Below, piece after piece: positions 1 through 9,175 of a DNA stretch of 64,000 nucleotides; the first letter of the stretch is position 1, and every line of letters begins with the position of its first letter. The DNA is from JAAFHI01 sp039793685 (lineage in GTDB: Bacteria; Acidobacteriota; Blastocatellia; Chloracidobacteriales; Chloracidobacteriaceae), in NCBI GenBank assembly GCA_039793685.1, contig JBDRAL010000027.1, positions 62,001 through 126,000 on the forward strand, given 5' to 3'. The notes below the pieces were generated by a model, which saw only the letters and a list, made by a program, of their open reading frames with translations, did no database searches and was not told the DNA's origin. Both the position numbers and the translations under genes were made by a program.

Positions 1-1923
1 GTCGGTGAACACGCCGTAACCCGCCCGAACGACCGTTTTCTGATTATTGAAAGGCGACCACGCCAGCCCGACGCGAGGCTGCCAGTTGTTGTAGTCGCGT
101 TCGGTCTGGAATCGCGACGGGTAGGTTTCGAAGTCGTTCCGGATACCGAAAGTCAGCGTCAGATTCGGACGAATTTTCCACTGATCCTGAATAAAGAAGC
201 CGTATTGCGCGTGGGTCAGTTCCGTCGTGGCGTTCGGAATCAGGCTCGTCGGAATCGCCTGCGTGAACGGCACGGGGATGTTCGGGGCGCGCGTCGCGCC
301 GGTCGCGACCGGGAACCAGAACGTGCTCGGCTGTGGCGCGGCCTGACCGTTGCTCTGGTTCAGGAACGCGGGCAGCAGTCCGCCGTAAATGATTCGCGCC
401 GGATAGAAAAGGTCCCACCGGGCATCGTCGGCCAGCCGGTTGTAATCGCCGCCGAACTTGATGGTGTGGTTTCCAACGAAAAAGTTGAAGTTGTCGGCGA
501 TTTGAACCCGGTCTTCCTTGTAAAAGTCGATGTCCGATGTGCTTTTGCCCATCACGATCAGGTTGGGAAGTTCGAGCGCGGGTTGGTTGAAGCGCGGGTT
601 GAAATTGAAGTCGCGCCGACCGAACTGGAAACGGAGTTCGTTCACTTTGGTCTGCCCAATGACGGCAGTGTGTTCGGCGGCAACGGTAACGTCATCGGTG
701 AAGTTTTCACGGGCGGTCGTCGAAGCCGGGGACGCACGGCCCCCGCCACCGAGAAAACCGAGCGCCGAACCGTTGAGGTAACTCACCCTCGTACTCAACC
801 GGTGGTTATTCCCAAGTTGAAAATCGAGGCGAGCGAGAAACTGGTCGTAATCGCTCGTCCGGACCTGACTCGTCGTTTCGGGGTTCAGCCCGTAGAACGC
901 CCGCGCGGCGTTGATTCCGGCGAGGTTCGAGATGATGACCTGCGAGAAGCGGTTTGACTCGGCGCGGCGCTGGCCTTCGTAGTTCGTAAAGAAAAACGCG
1001 CGATCCTTTTTCAGATAGCCGCCGAGCGTGCCACCGAACTGGTTCTGCCGCAAAACGTGGTTGCGTGGCGCGAGCAGCGGCTGCGCGCTCACCGCGTCGT
1101 TGACCCCGAAGTAGTACGCCGAGCCGTGAAACTGGTTTGAACCGGCCTTGGTTACGATGTTGACGAAACCGCCGAGCGAGCGACCGTATTCCGCTTCGTA
1201 TGAATTATTCCGAACGACAAATTCCTGTACCGCTTCAGTCGAAGGTGTCGCGCGGGGTAAACCGGTCACCGTCTGGACATTGTCGAGGCCGTCGAGGAGG
1301 ACGAGCGTATTGAGTTCGGTCTGGCCGCCGAAGCTGATGCGCGGCACGGCAGCCGATCCGGCGGCCACGTCGGGTTCCTTGAACGGTCCGCCGCCGACGT
1401 TTTCGCGTCCCGGTGCAACGCCGGGAGAAAGTTTCACGAAATCAACGAAATTCCGACCGGGCAGGGGCAGGTTTTGAATTGCCTTTTCCTGAAAATTTCT
1501 ACCGAGTGTAGGAATATCATTTGCCAAATCGCCAGAAGACACCTCCAACACACAAACGACCCCATCGCCAGCAACCGGGAGGTCGATTTCAACTTCCTGA
1601 TTTCCGCCAAGAGCAAGTTGAATCGCCTCGACCCGGCCCTCCTGAAAGCCTTGGTACCGCTGTCCCTTATTAACGACAAGCTCATAAAGCCCGGGATCAA
1701 GCGAGAGAAACCGGAATCGTCCTTCCCCGTCAGTCTGGACTTCGCGGGAAACGCTCGTTTTTTTGTTGACGGCGAGTACCGGGACCCCAGTGATCACTGC
1801 CCCAGTCTGGTCCCTCACAACTCCCGAGAGGTTGGCACTGGTGGACTGCCCGAAGGCGGTCGAGGCGAGAAGAAAAATGGAAAATAGGAAAAGACCGAAT
1901 GAAAAAAACGTTCGAAGGGGCAT
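1..1923 (-). CDS. Oar-like TonB-dependent receptor, C-terminus cut by window edge
   Basis: The reading frame starts at ATG 1923-1921 and stays open for 641 codons to the left edge, so the barrel end is missing. A signal peptide (about residues 1-26, ending STAFGQ) is followed by a carboxypeptidase-regulatory-like beta sandwich (about 31-115, SGVVRDQTGAVITGV) and a plug domain (about 140-260) with the typical NTLVLLDGLDN at about 205-215. The rest reads as an outer-membrane beta barrel with alternating aromatic strands. Proteins of this Oar/CarboxypepD_reg class are expanded in Acidobacteriota and are thought to import large substrates across the outer membrane; the substrate cannot be read here. 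It has no obvious operon partner: the next gene on the same strand lies about 300 bp upstream. Family assignment is firm, substrate unknown. Confidence 0.88.
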   Translation of the reverse strand, partial: MPLRTFFSFGLFLFSIFLLASTAFGQSTSANLSGVVRDQTGAVITGVPVLAVNKKTSVSREVQTDGEGRFRFLSLDPGLYELVVNKGQRYQGFQEGRVEAIQLALGGNQEVEIDLPVAGDGVVCVLEVSSGDLANDIPTLGRNFQEKAIQNLPLPGRNFVDFVKLSPGVAPGRENVGGGPFKEPDVAAGSAAVPRISFGGQTELNTLVLLDGLDNVQTVTGLPRATPSTEAVQEFVVRNNSYEAEYGRSLGGFVNIVTKAGSNQFHGSAYYFGVNDAVSAQPLLAPRNHVLRQNQFGGTLGGYLKKDRAFFFTNYEGQRRAESNRFSQVIISNLAGINAARAFYGLNPETTSQVRTSDYDQFLARLDFQLGNNHRLSTRVSYLNGSALGFLGGGGRASPASTTARENFTDDVTVAAEHTAVIGQTKVNELRFQFGRRDFNFNPRFNQPALELPNLIVMGKSTSDIDFYKEDRVQIADNFNFFVGNHTIKFGGDYNRLADDARWDLFYPARIIYGGLLPAFLNQSNGQAAPQPSTFWFPVATGATRAPNIPVPFTQAIPTSLIPNATTELTHAQYGFFIQDQWKIRPNLTLTFGIRNDFETYPSRFQTERDYNNWQPRVGLAWSPFNNQKTVVRAGYGVFTD

Positions 1924-2225
1924 TCAGGTGAGTCCGATGACGGCAGGAATAATTCCGGACAGGCCGGGATTGGGCAGTTGCGTCGCGTTTGGGATACGCG
2001 AAACGGACAGTTTAGACGTGTCGGGAGAACGGTCAACCCAAAGGTGGATGTTTGAAGAAAAGGGTCACACGGGGGGGACCTTCACGACCGGGAAATCAAT
2101 CCGATTTTCGCAACTTTGAAGACACGTTCATCGTACGCGCGCGCGATCCTAATAGTATATGTGGGCAAACCGGGAAGCCCTCCCTCACGGTCGGGCTGCG
2201 GACAATTCAACTGCGGACAATGGAG
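1924..2225. other. Intergenic gap, promoter side of TonB receptor
   Basis: No convincing gene. The left half is the 5' region of the TonB receptor. Around 2174-2200 there is a small imperfect hairpin, AGCCC-loop-GGGCT, whose flanking words (GGAAGCCCTCCC, CGGTCGGGC) recur at 3331-3375 on the other side of the desaturase gene, so this is probably a dispersed hairpin repeat that may terminate transcription of the desaturase. Confidence 0.4.
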
Positions 2226-3227
2226 CTACGGACGCTCGGCGAAGAACTTTCGCCACGTCTCGCCGAAGGAATGCGACACCTCAGCGTTTTCGAGCGCGCC
2301 CGCGTCGCGCAACGCGCGATGGCACTCCGGCAGGCGGTAGTGCGGGATGGCCGGATAGAGGTGGTGTTCGATGTGGTAGTGCATCTGGTGCGGGAACAGA
2401 AACCACTGGATGTAAAACGGGACGAGGTTGGTCCGGGCGGCGCGCAGGGGCGTTGAAAAATCGGTTGTCGCGCCGTGTTCGCAGAGTGCGCGCAGCCGGA
2501 GCAGGAATTGCAGCACCGTCAGCAGCGGCAGCAGCCACAGCACCAGATAAAACTTCCAGAATCCGAAGAAAACCGCAGCGGCCAGCATCGTCACTTGAAA
2601 AATGATGACGAACCGGCGGTCGGTGCGGGCGGCGCGGCGCAGGTTTTCCGAGGTGTCGTCCTTGGGTTTCGTCCCGGTCGGCTGTTTTTTCGCGCCGAGC
2701 GGCTTCCCGAAGAAATAAAGGTAGTTTTTTATCGAGGTCAACCCGCTCAAATCCTTAAGAAACTTTTTGGCGAGGTACCATTTCCCGCGCGGATAGCCCG
2801 CCATCAGGGCCATGTCGGGATCGACCGGTTCGTAGAGGTGGTTGTGGTGGATGCGATGGATGATCCGGTAGGTGTGCATCGAGACGCCGAGCGGCGTGGC
2901 GGAGAGGACGCCGACCAGATCGTTGAGCCAGCGGGTCTTGAACATCCGGTAGTGGGCCGACTGGTGCGCGAGGATGGCGAGGCCGTGCTGCGCTCCGGCG
3001 ATGCCGATGACGGCGACGATCCACGCGAGCGGATGGCGCGTGATGACGGCAAAGGCGATGAGAAGCGCGATGGCGAGCCAGTCCGCGAAAAACGAAATCG
3101 CCGAGCGGACGGGCGAGATTTCCGAGAGCTTTTTCACGACGTCGGGTGGGAGGGCGGCGCGTGTCCGGACTCGAAATTCTTCGCCCGCTCTGCCGATGTC
3201 GCCGACGTGAGACGCTGTTGGAGCCAT
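2226..3227 (-). CDS. Membrane fatty acid desaturase
   Basis: A 333-aa membrane protein with the three histidine boxes of the di-iron fatty acid desaturase/hydroxylase superfamily: HQSAH (first, HxxxH), HRIHHNH (second, HxxHH type) and HYHIEHHLYP near the C-terminus (third). Hydrophobic pairs precede box 1 and lie between boxes 2 and 3, as expected for an integral membrane enzyme with its catalytic histidines in the cytoplasm. It should introduce double bonds into acyl chains, but a carotenoid or sphingolipid substrate is not excluded. I chose the ATG at 3227 over an upstream TTG at 3287, because the extra N-terminal residues would be encoded by a palindromic repeat. Isolated gene, no operon partner. 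Confidence 0.85.
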   Translation of the reverse strand: MAPTASHVGDIGRAGEEFRVRTRAALPPDVVKKLSEISPVRSAISFFADWLAIALLIAFAVITRHPLAWIVAVIGIAGAQHGLAILAHQSAHYRMFKTRWLNDLVGVLSATPLGVSMHTYRIIHRIHHNHLYEPVDPDMALMAGYPRGKWYLAKKFLKDLSGLTSIKNYLYFFGKPLGAKKQPTGTKPKDDTSENLRRAARTDRRFVIIFQVTMLAAAVFFGFWKFYLVLWLLPLLTVLQFLLRLRALCEHGATTDFSTPLRAARTNLVPFYIQWFLFPHQMHYHIEHHLYPAIPHYRLPECHRALRDAGALENAEVSHSFGETWRKFFAERP

Positions 3228-3249
3228 GGCTTTTTTTACCCCGCGCAGC

Positions 3250-3271
3250 GGTTGCCAACGCGTTGGCAACC
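3250..3271. repeat. Perfect 22-bp palindrome
   Basis: GTTGCCAACGCGTTGGCAAC at 3251-3270 is a perfect palindrome, extended by one further G-C pair on each side. Its 16-bp core recurs as a palindrome at 35810-35825. It sits just upstream of the desaturase start, so it is either a dispersed palindromic repeat or an operator. Confidence 0.7.
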
Positions 3272-3361
3272 CCACAAAACAGTGCAAATACTAGGGTTAC
3301 ATGGAAATTCGCGCCCAAAAACCGTACAAGGGAAGCCCTCCCTTCGGGCTGCTGTTTCAAA

Positions 3362-5650
3362 TCACGGTCGGGCCGCGGACACGATTCGCGGCAGTCCGGC
3401 TTCAATACGGATTCGGAATTCAGTATTCCGCAAATCGGGCGATTCGACCAGTTGTTTGGCAATCGGCGTCATAATGGCGGCTTCGAGCGTCCGCTGGAGC
3501 TTGCGCGCGCCGTAGCGGGCATCGAAACCGTTTGCCAGCAGGTATTCAATGACGTCGGCGTCCCAGCGGAGAGACAGATTGCGTTTGACGAGTCCCTCGC
3601 GTTCGCCGAGCTGGCGGAGTTCCTTTTCGGCAATGGCCATCATCATGCCGCGATCAAGCGGACCGAAACGGACGACCTCGTCAATCCGGTTGAACAGTTC
3701 TGGGCGGAAGAAGTTGCGGACCGCCCGTTCGTAGGAAGGGAGCGCCGCGTCGCCGTACCCGATGCTCGCGCCGTCTTCCGCGCCGAGGTTCGAGGTGAGA
3801 ATCACGACCGCGCTGCGGAAAAAGGTGGTCCGCCCGAAGGTGTCGGTCAGCCGTCCTTCATCGAAAACGCTCAACAGCACATCGAACACGCCGGGATCGG
3901 CCTTTTCGATCTCATCAAGCAGCACGACCGAAAACGGCTGCTGGCGCAGGCGCTGAACAAGATCGCTCGGCTCGCCGTCGGCCTTGGTGGCGAGGCGCGC
4001 GGCGGAGCCGGGCACGCCGTACTCGCTCATGTCGAGCCGGACGAGCCGGTCGGCGGCGTCCGAGCCGTGTCCGAACAGATATTGGGCAAGGGCCTTGGCG
4101 AGTTCGGTTTTTCCGACCCCGGTCGGGCCGACGAACATCAGCACGCCGAGCGGACGCGCCGGATCGTTCAAACCGGCCTTGAAGGTCGTCACCAGCCGCG
4201 CCGTGACGTGGCAGGCGCCGGTCTGACCGACGACCCGAATCGCGAAAGTCCGCTCGACGTCGGCCGCCGACAGCGGGATTTCATCCTTGATGAAGGTTTC
4301 GGGAAGACCGGTCCGGTTGGCGAACTGGTCGATGACGAATTTGGGCGTGATTTCGGAGCGTTTTTCAGAGGCGGCCCGGTCGTACAACTCGCGCCAGAAC
4401 GCGACCGGCTTGCCGGGGAAGGGCTGGTAGGGAAGAAACCGCGTGAACAGCCGGTGGGCCAATGCCGGCGCTTCCGGGGATGTTTCAATCCGCTTGCCGG
4501 TCCGCATGCCGTCGGCGATGGTGTCGAGCACCGACAACGCCTGGTCGCGATTGAGCGGCTCGATGTTCATCGTCTGGAAAACATCGGCAAAACCGGGCAG
4601 CAGACGGCGGCAGGCGTCGAGTTCGCTCGGCGTCGCCTCGGCAATCAGCCGTACTTCGCCGCGTTTGAGGTAGGGCATCAGGAACGCCGCGACGCCCGCG
4701 TTGGGTTCGCCGCCGGTTTTCACCAGATCGAGCAGGTTTTCGACGCACAGCACGCCGTCGAGTTCGGAGAGTTCGCGAATGACCGACTCGACGCGCTCCT
4801 CCCACTGCCCGAGGTAGCGCATGCCGGAGATGATGCGCGCGCCACTCGTCAGCCAGAACCGATGGACGAAGGATTCGTCGTCCTCGGCCCGCATCCGGAC
4901 CTTGATTTCCTTTTCGATTTCCCGCGCCGCCCGCGCCACGACGGCGGTTTTTCCGACGGCGCTCTCGCCGACCAGAATCATCGATGCTTTTTCATTGACC
5001 ACCCGCCGGATGAGTTCGCTCACTTCGGTCTCGCGTTCAAGCGGACGCCCGATGCGTTTGCGCGATGCCTCGTCGCCGATGGGTTCGGCCACCCGTTCGA
5101 GGTTTTCGATATCGGGCCGGTAGAGACGTTTGCGGGGACGCGGCGAGCCGTACACCACGACTTCATCCAGCTCGAAATCACGCGCGCCGAGCAGCCGGGT
5201 GAAGTGCGCCGGAGTTGACCCCTTGAGCGATTCCTGAACGTAGGCCGTGACGAGGTTTTTCAATGCCGAGGCTTCGTAGAAGTAAAACTTGATCGGAAGG
5301 GTCGGCAACACGCCGATGAGCAGACCGCTTTCCTGCTTTCCGTGGACGCATGGAACGTGCAGCCGGATGGTGCGCTCGGCCGGATAGATGCGCTCGGCCA
5401 CCCGATATTCGGGGCGCACGTCCACGGCGAACATCATCAGGGCCGGGTCCTCGAAATCGGGGTCGGGCAGCCAGGTGTGTTTCTCGTAAATCCACTGAAG
5501 ATATTCCTTCACCTGGAGGCGGGCCTGATCGGGCGTCTCGGCGTACCCCGCGAAATTTTCGCCGGTGTCGTATTCGTCCTCGACGAGCCGCGCGGTGAAA
5601 TTCCCGGCGTCGTCCCGCCACGTCAAAACTGGAAAGCGTCGCGTTGTCAT
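3362..5650 (-). CDS. Clp/HSP100-type AAA+ ATPase (762 aa)
   Basis: This protein has two AAA+ modules like ClpA/ClpC/ClpB. The first, degenerate module has Walker A GESAVGKT at about residue 226. The second is well conserved: Walker A GPTGVGKT at about 506, Walker B VVLLDEIEKAD at about 578, sensor 1 ILTSNLG, arginine-finger region FRPELFNRIDE and a ClpB D2-small domain (GFDARYGARKLQRTLE). The N-terminal 190 residues are not the usual Clp_N repeat and look family-specific. I do not see a ClpP-docking IGF-type loop, so this is more likely an unfoldase/disaggregase than a protease subunit. It lies 36 bp downstream of a larger paralogue (5687-8959) in the same orientation, so the two probably form a two-gene operon. 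Confidence 0.85.
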   Translation of the reverse strand: MTTRRFPVLTWRDDAGNFTARLVEDEYDTGENFAGYAETPDQARLQVKEYLQWIYEKHTWLPDPDFEDPALMMFAVDVRPEYRVAERIYPAERTIRLHVPCVHGKQESGLLIGVLPTLPIKFYFYEASALKNLVTAYVQESLKGSTPAHFTRLLGARDFELDEVVVYGSPRPRKRLYRPDIENLERVAEPIGDEASRKRIGRPLERETEVSELIRRVVNEKASMILVGESAVGKTAVVARAAREIEKEIKVRMRAEDDESFVHRFWLTSGARIISGMRYLGQWEERVESVIRELSELDGVLCVENLLDLVKTGGEPNAGVAAFLMPYLKRGEVRLIAEATPSELDACRRLLPGFADVFQTMNIEPLNRDQALSVLDTIADGMRTGKRIETSPEAPALAHRLFTRFLPYQPFPGKPVAFWRELYDRAASEKRSEITPKFVIDQFANRTGLPETFIKDEIPLSAADVERTFAIRVVGQTGACHVTARLVTTFKAGLNDPARPLGVLMFVGPTGVGKTELAKALAQYLFGHGSDAADRLVRLDMSEYGVPGSAARLATKADGEPSDLVQRLRQQPFSVVLLDEIEKADPGVFDVLLSVFDEGRLTDTFGRTTFFRSAVVILTSNLGAEDGASIGYGDAALPSYERAVRNFFRPELFNRIDEVVRFGPLDRGMMMAIAEKELRQLGEREGLVKRNLSLRWDADVIEYLLANGFDARYGARKLQRTLEAAIMTPIAKQLVESPDLRNTEFRIRIEAGLPRIVSAARP

Positions 5651-5661
5651 CTTTTTCTTTC

Positions 5662-5685
5662 GTGCGCGCAGGATGCGCGCGCTCC
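5662..5685. repeat. GC-rich dispersed repeat with hairpin
   Basis: A 24-bp word (GTGCGCGCAGGATGCGCGC followed by GCTCC) lies in the short gap between the two Clp-like genes. It recurs with one mismatch at 35846-35869. GCGCGCA and TGCGCGC can pair around a 3-nt loop. Confidence 0.6.
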
Positions 5686-5686
5686 A

Positions 5687-8600
5687 TTACAACTCGGGCG
5701 GAAGGGGCAGCGCGTCGAGCAGGAAGGTGCGGAGTTCGGGCGTTTCTGGGTGGCGGGGCGTGAGAAAGCCGCTCCGGAGGTCGAACGCGCCGCGCTTGCG
5801 GGCGTAGAGCCGAACCACCCCGCCCGCCACCGCCCGCGAATTCGCGGCGGCGAGCCGATTGAGAATATCCGTGTCGGAATCGCCGTCAGCAACCGGCGCG
5901 GTTGTCATCACAATCAGCCGGTCGGCGTCGCCGGGCGACATGACGAGGTGAATGCCGACTTCGCCCGCGATGTAGGCTTCCGCCCACGCGCCGGAAATCG
6001 TGAACACCCGCGCGTGCGTCGCGTCGATAGCCGGCGCGGAAAGTGATTCGACCGTCATCCCGACTTCATTCGACAAAACGTCGCCGAGGGAATCCGCGAG
6101 ATGCCCGACGACCGGCTCGGAGTGACCGTCGAGTGGCGCGATTCGCAGGGCGATTTTTTTCACTTCGGCGGTGGCGGCGCGGGCGACAAGTTCGAGTAGT
6201 TTTGCCTCGCGAACGACGTCACCGAGGTAGTCGCGGAAAAACGAACCGTAGAGCGTTCCCTGCTGTTCGAGCGTCCGCCAGAGGCTTTCAATATCGTCAG
6301 CCTCGGCAATGCGCCGCCAGCATTCAGCGGCGTCGCCCCGAAAACCGGCATCGGCGGGAATGATGAGCCTCCGTTTGGTGGTCGGCGGCGTTTTTTCCTC
6401 GGGTTTTCGCGCGCGGGCGAGTCGCGCGTGCCAGTTGGTCGCGCGCTCGTGCATGCGCTCGACCCGACGGACGAGTTCCTGCGTCATGAAATAGCGGTAC
6501 TGCGCGTCGGTGACGGCGCCCGCTTCGATACCGCCGGCGGGTCGCTGCGCGTCGAGATCGGCAACGATACGCTTCAGGAAGGCAGTGAGCCGGTCGAGCG
6601 TTTCCTTTTCGTTGGCGTGATTGGGCACGCTCGCATTCGCACAGGGCTTCAACCGGTCAACCGAAACGTCGATTCCGTCGCCGACGGCGTTCACCCCGAC
6701 CGCCACCGGGACGTTCGGCGGCATGACGGCGAGGCGGGCCGCGATGGGATGGGTCAGACGGCGCTCGACGGTACGGCGCAGCGCGCGCGCGCCGAGTGTC
6801 GCGTCGTAGCCTTCGGCCACGATGCGTTCGAGCGCGGCTTCGTCAATCGAGAGAATGCACCGGCGACGGGCGACGCCGTCGCGGTTGAGTACATCACGGA
6901 CCAGAAGCCGGGCGATTTCGCGGGCCTCGTCGAGCCGCAGGCGCTCAAAGGCGATGACCCGGTCGAAGCGGTTGTAGAGTTCGGGGCGAAAAAATTTCTG
7001 CGCCGCCCGTTTGTAGGCGCTCCCGAAATGCTCCTGTTCGCCCCGGAAACCCGCGCCGCCGCTCGCTTCCTTCACGCCCAGATTCGAGGTCAGGATGATG
7101 ACCGCATTGGTGAAATCCGCCGTGCGACCGAGCGCATCGGTCAGGCGGCCTTCGCCCAGAACCTGAAGCAGCAGGTCGAAAGCGTCGCGGTGAGCCTTTT
7201 CGATTTCATCGAGCAGGATCACGCAGTAGGGCTGACGACGAACCGCCGAGGTCAGCAATCCTTCCGGCTGATCGAAGGTCCCGACGAGCCGCGCCACGTT
7301 GTAGGACGAGGCGTACTCGTTCATGTCGAAGCGGAGCAGTTTGTCTTCGCCTCCGAAAAGATATTTGGCGAAGGCTTTCGCCATGTGCGTCTTGCCGACA
7401 CCGGTCGGGCCGAGGTACAGCCACGTCGCGAGCGGCCGGGTCGGGTCGTTGAGGCGCGATTTGAGGGCCGCGACCACATCGGCGGCGGCTTCGACGGCGG
7501 CGGGCTGGCCGACCACGTCCCGACCAAGGGCGGCAATGACCTCCCGCCGACGCAAAACGGCGCGATCATCGAGGACCGCGAGCGAAACGCCCGTCTGGGT
7601 GTTGAATTCCTCGCGAATGTGGTCGCGGGTAATTGCGCCGTGCTTGTGCTTGACGGCCACCCGCTGAAGGAACGTCATCGCCTTGCCGGGAAAGGAAGCA
7701 TCGCGGACAAACCGCCGCTGAACATCCACGACCGTCGGAAGCGCGTCGAAGTCGAACCGACAGTCATGGCGGGCTTCGAGTTCACGCATGCCACCGACGA
7801 GAATTCGCAGCGTATCTTTATCGCTCGTCTCGCGGACGGGGACGATGTGGAACAGGTCGGCGAAGGCGCGGTCCTTTTCGCGGAAAACCCGCAGCATCTC
7901 GGGCGTGGTTTCCGCGAGAACGCGAATGTCGCGGCGTTCGACGAACCGTTTTAAAACGTGGGCGACGTTGAGATTCGACTGGGACGACACGCCCGCCTGA
8001 AACATGCCGATCAGGTCGTCGATGTAGAGCACATGCTCCCGCTTCGATATTTCCTCGACAATGGCGAGCAGGCGTTTTTCCCACTGGCCGACGTAGGACA
8101 TGCCCGAAATCAGACGTTGCGGCGAGATGAGCCAGACGTTGCGCCGCGTCGCGTCGCGTTTGCGCCAGCGTTCGGCATTGTGGAAAACGTATTCGTGAAC
8201 CAGCGCGGTTTTCCCGACCATTCGCTCGCCGACCAGAAGAACCGGGCGGCGGTCATCGAGATCGAGCAGGCGTTGCAGTTCCTCGAATTCCTCCGCACGG
8301 CAGGCGACACGGTCGAGTTCGTCGGGATAGAGCCGGTCGAGGCAGCGCCCGACGGTTTCGAGTTCCGCGCCGCCATCCATGTCTTCGGCCCCGCCGAGCA
8401 TGGCGAACAGGCTTTTCGAGGGTAATGCGGCGACGAGCGGCGGATTGACGGCCAGTTCGAGGACCGAGGTCCAGCGCTTGGTTTTGGCGGTCAGATTCTG
8501 AATGAATTGTTCGATGTCATCCCCGCCACGCTGTTCCTTTTCGAATTTTCGAATGTACTTGCCGAGCGCGTCGCTCGCCCGCTGCGTGAACGACTCCCCG

Positions 8601-8959
8601 CGCCGGACGTGAAACCAGACGTCGGGCAACGTCGGGAAAAAGGCGACCTTTCCGCCCAGCGATTCGAATGCCGCCACGAGCAGTTGCGGACGAACGAACC
8701 GTTTGGCGACTTCGAGGTCCTCGCGGAAAACGATGTCCTCGATTTCGGGGCAGAACAGCCGTTCGGCGAGTTCATCGTGGCGCGGCTTTTTTCCGAGCAG
8801 GTCGAGTTCGCGCCGGAGCTTGTCGGCGAGTTTGGTCACGGCGCGGCTGACGACTTCGTCCACCGCGAACGGCTCGGTCTGAAACAGCGGACGCGCGCGG
8901 TAGCGGACGGCGTTTCCTTCGGGAATTTCCTCGATGAAGATGGGAAGGCTGACTTTCAT
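5687..8959 (-). CDS. Clp/HSP100-type AAA+ ATPase with C-terminal PCRF-like extension (1090 aa)
   Basis: This is a two-module AAA+ protein: Walker A GERMVGKT at about residue 242, and a canonical second module with GPTGVGKT at about 518, VILLDEIEKAH at about 582, ILTSNLG, FRPELYNRFD and a D2-small domain (GYDATLGARALRRTVE). The N-terminal 200 residues resemble its neighbour's only loosely. After about residue 780 there are 310 further residues that ordinary Clp proteins lack: a helical segment, then a region (about 980-1050) with ISGAWAEAYIAGEVGIHLVM. That resembles the PCRF domain of peptide chain release factors, where the pattern G-x-AY-x-L-x-x-E-x-G-x-H is typical. The GGQ domain is absent. 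Upstream partner of the 762-aa paralogue. AAA+ assignment is firm; the PCRF relationship is inferred by eye. Confidence 0.85.
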   Translation of the reverse strand: MKVSLPIFIEEIPEGNAVRYRARPLFQTEPFAVDEVVSRAVTKLADKLRRELDLLGKKPRHDELAERLFCPEIEDIVFREDLEVAKRFVRPQLLVAAFESLGGKVAFFPTLPDVWFHVRRGESFTQRASDALGKYIRKFEKEQRGGDDIEQFIQNLTAKTKRWTSVLELAVNPPLVAALPSKSLFAMLGGAEDMDGGAELETVGRCLDRLYPDELDRVACRAEEFEELQRLLDLDDRRPVLLVGERMVGKTALVHEYVFHNAERWRKRDATRRNVWLISPQRLISGMSYVGQWEKRLLAIVEEISKREHVLYIDDLIGMFQAGVSSQSNLNVAHVLKRFVERRDIRVLAETTPEMLRVFREKDRAFADLFHIVPVRETSDKDTLRILVGGMRELEARHDCRFDFDALPTVVDVQRRFVRDASFPGKAMTFLQRVAVKHKHGAITRDHIREEFNTQTGVSLAVLDDRAVLRRREVIAALGRDVVGQPAAVEAAADVVAALKSRLNDPTRPLATWLYLGPTGVGKTHMAKAFAKYLFGGEDKLLRFDMNEYASSYNVARLVGTFDQPEGLLTSAVRRQPYCVILLDEIEKAHRDAFDLLLQVLGEGRLTDALGRTADFTNAVIILTSNLGVKEASGGAGFRGEQEHFGSAYKRAAQKFFRPELYNRFDRVIAFERLRLDEAREIARLLVRDVLNRDGVARRRCILSIDEAALERIVAEGYDATLGARALRRTVERRLTHPIAARLAVMPPNVPVAVGVNAVGDGIDVSVDRLKPCANASVPNHANEKETLDRLTAFLKRIVADLDAQRPAGGIEAGAVTDAQYRYFMTQELVRRVERMHERATNWHARLARARKPEEKTPPTTKRRLIIPADAGFRGDAAECWRRIAEADDIESLWRTLEQQGTLYGSFFRDYLGDVVREAKLLELVARAATAEVKKIALRIAPLDGHSEPVVGHLADSLGDVLSNEVGMTVESLSAPAIDATHARVFTISGAWAEAYIAGEVGIHLVMSPGDADRLIVMTTAPVADGDSDTDILNRLAAANSRAVAGGVVRLYARKRGAFDLRSGFLTPRHPETPELRTFLLDALPLPPEL

Positions 8960-8971
8960 TGGGGAATTGGC

Positions 8972-9175
8972 GATTGAAGATTGAAGATTGAAGATTGGAG
9001 ATTTTCGATTGATGACTTTTGAAATGGTGAAGCGGATGAGGAATCTTCACTACGGAATTGCGGAGTGAAGAATTTGGAAGTGAAGAAGAATGATGTGCTG
9101 AAGTAAATCGAAAATCTTCAATCTCAAATCGAAAATTCACAATCTTCAATCTTCCTTCTTCAATCGAAAATTGGG
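8972..9175. repeat. Heptamer tandem repeats (GATTGAA) with inverted partner arm
   Basis: Four tandem 7-mers (GATTGAA x3, then GATTGGA) at 8972-8999 run into GATTTTCGATT. The opposite-strand version (AATCGAAAATCTTCAATC and similar words) fills 9105-9175, giving a large imperfect inverted repeat. The right arm runs through the stop codon of mscS at 9146 and encodes its last residues. Confidence 0.75.

Noticed and set aside
3146..5218. Long plus-strand frame opposite the 762-aa Clp-like gene
   Set aside because: High-GC antisense shadow; the minus frame has intact AAA+ motifs.
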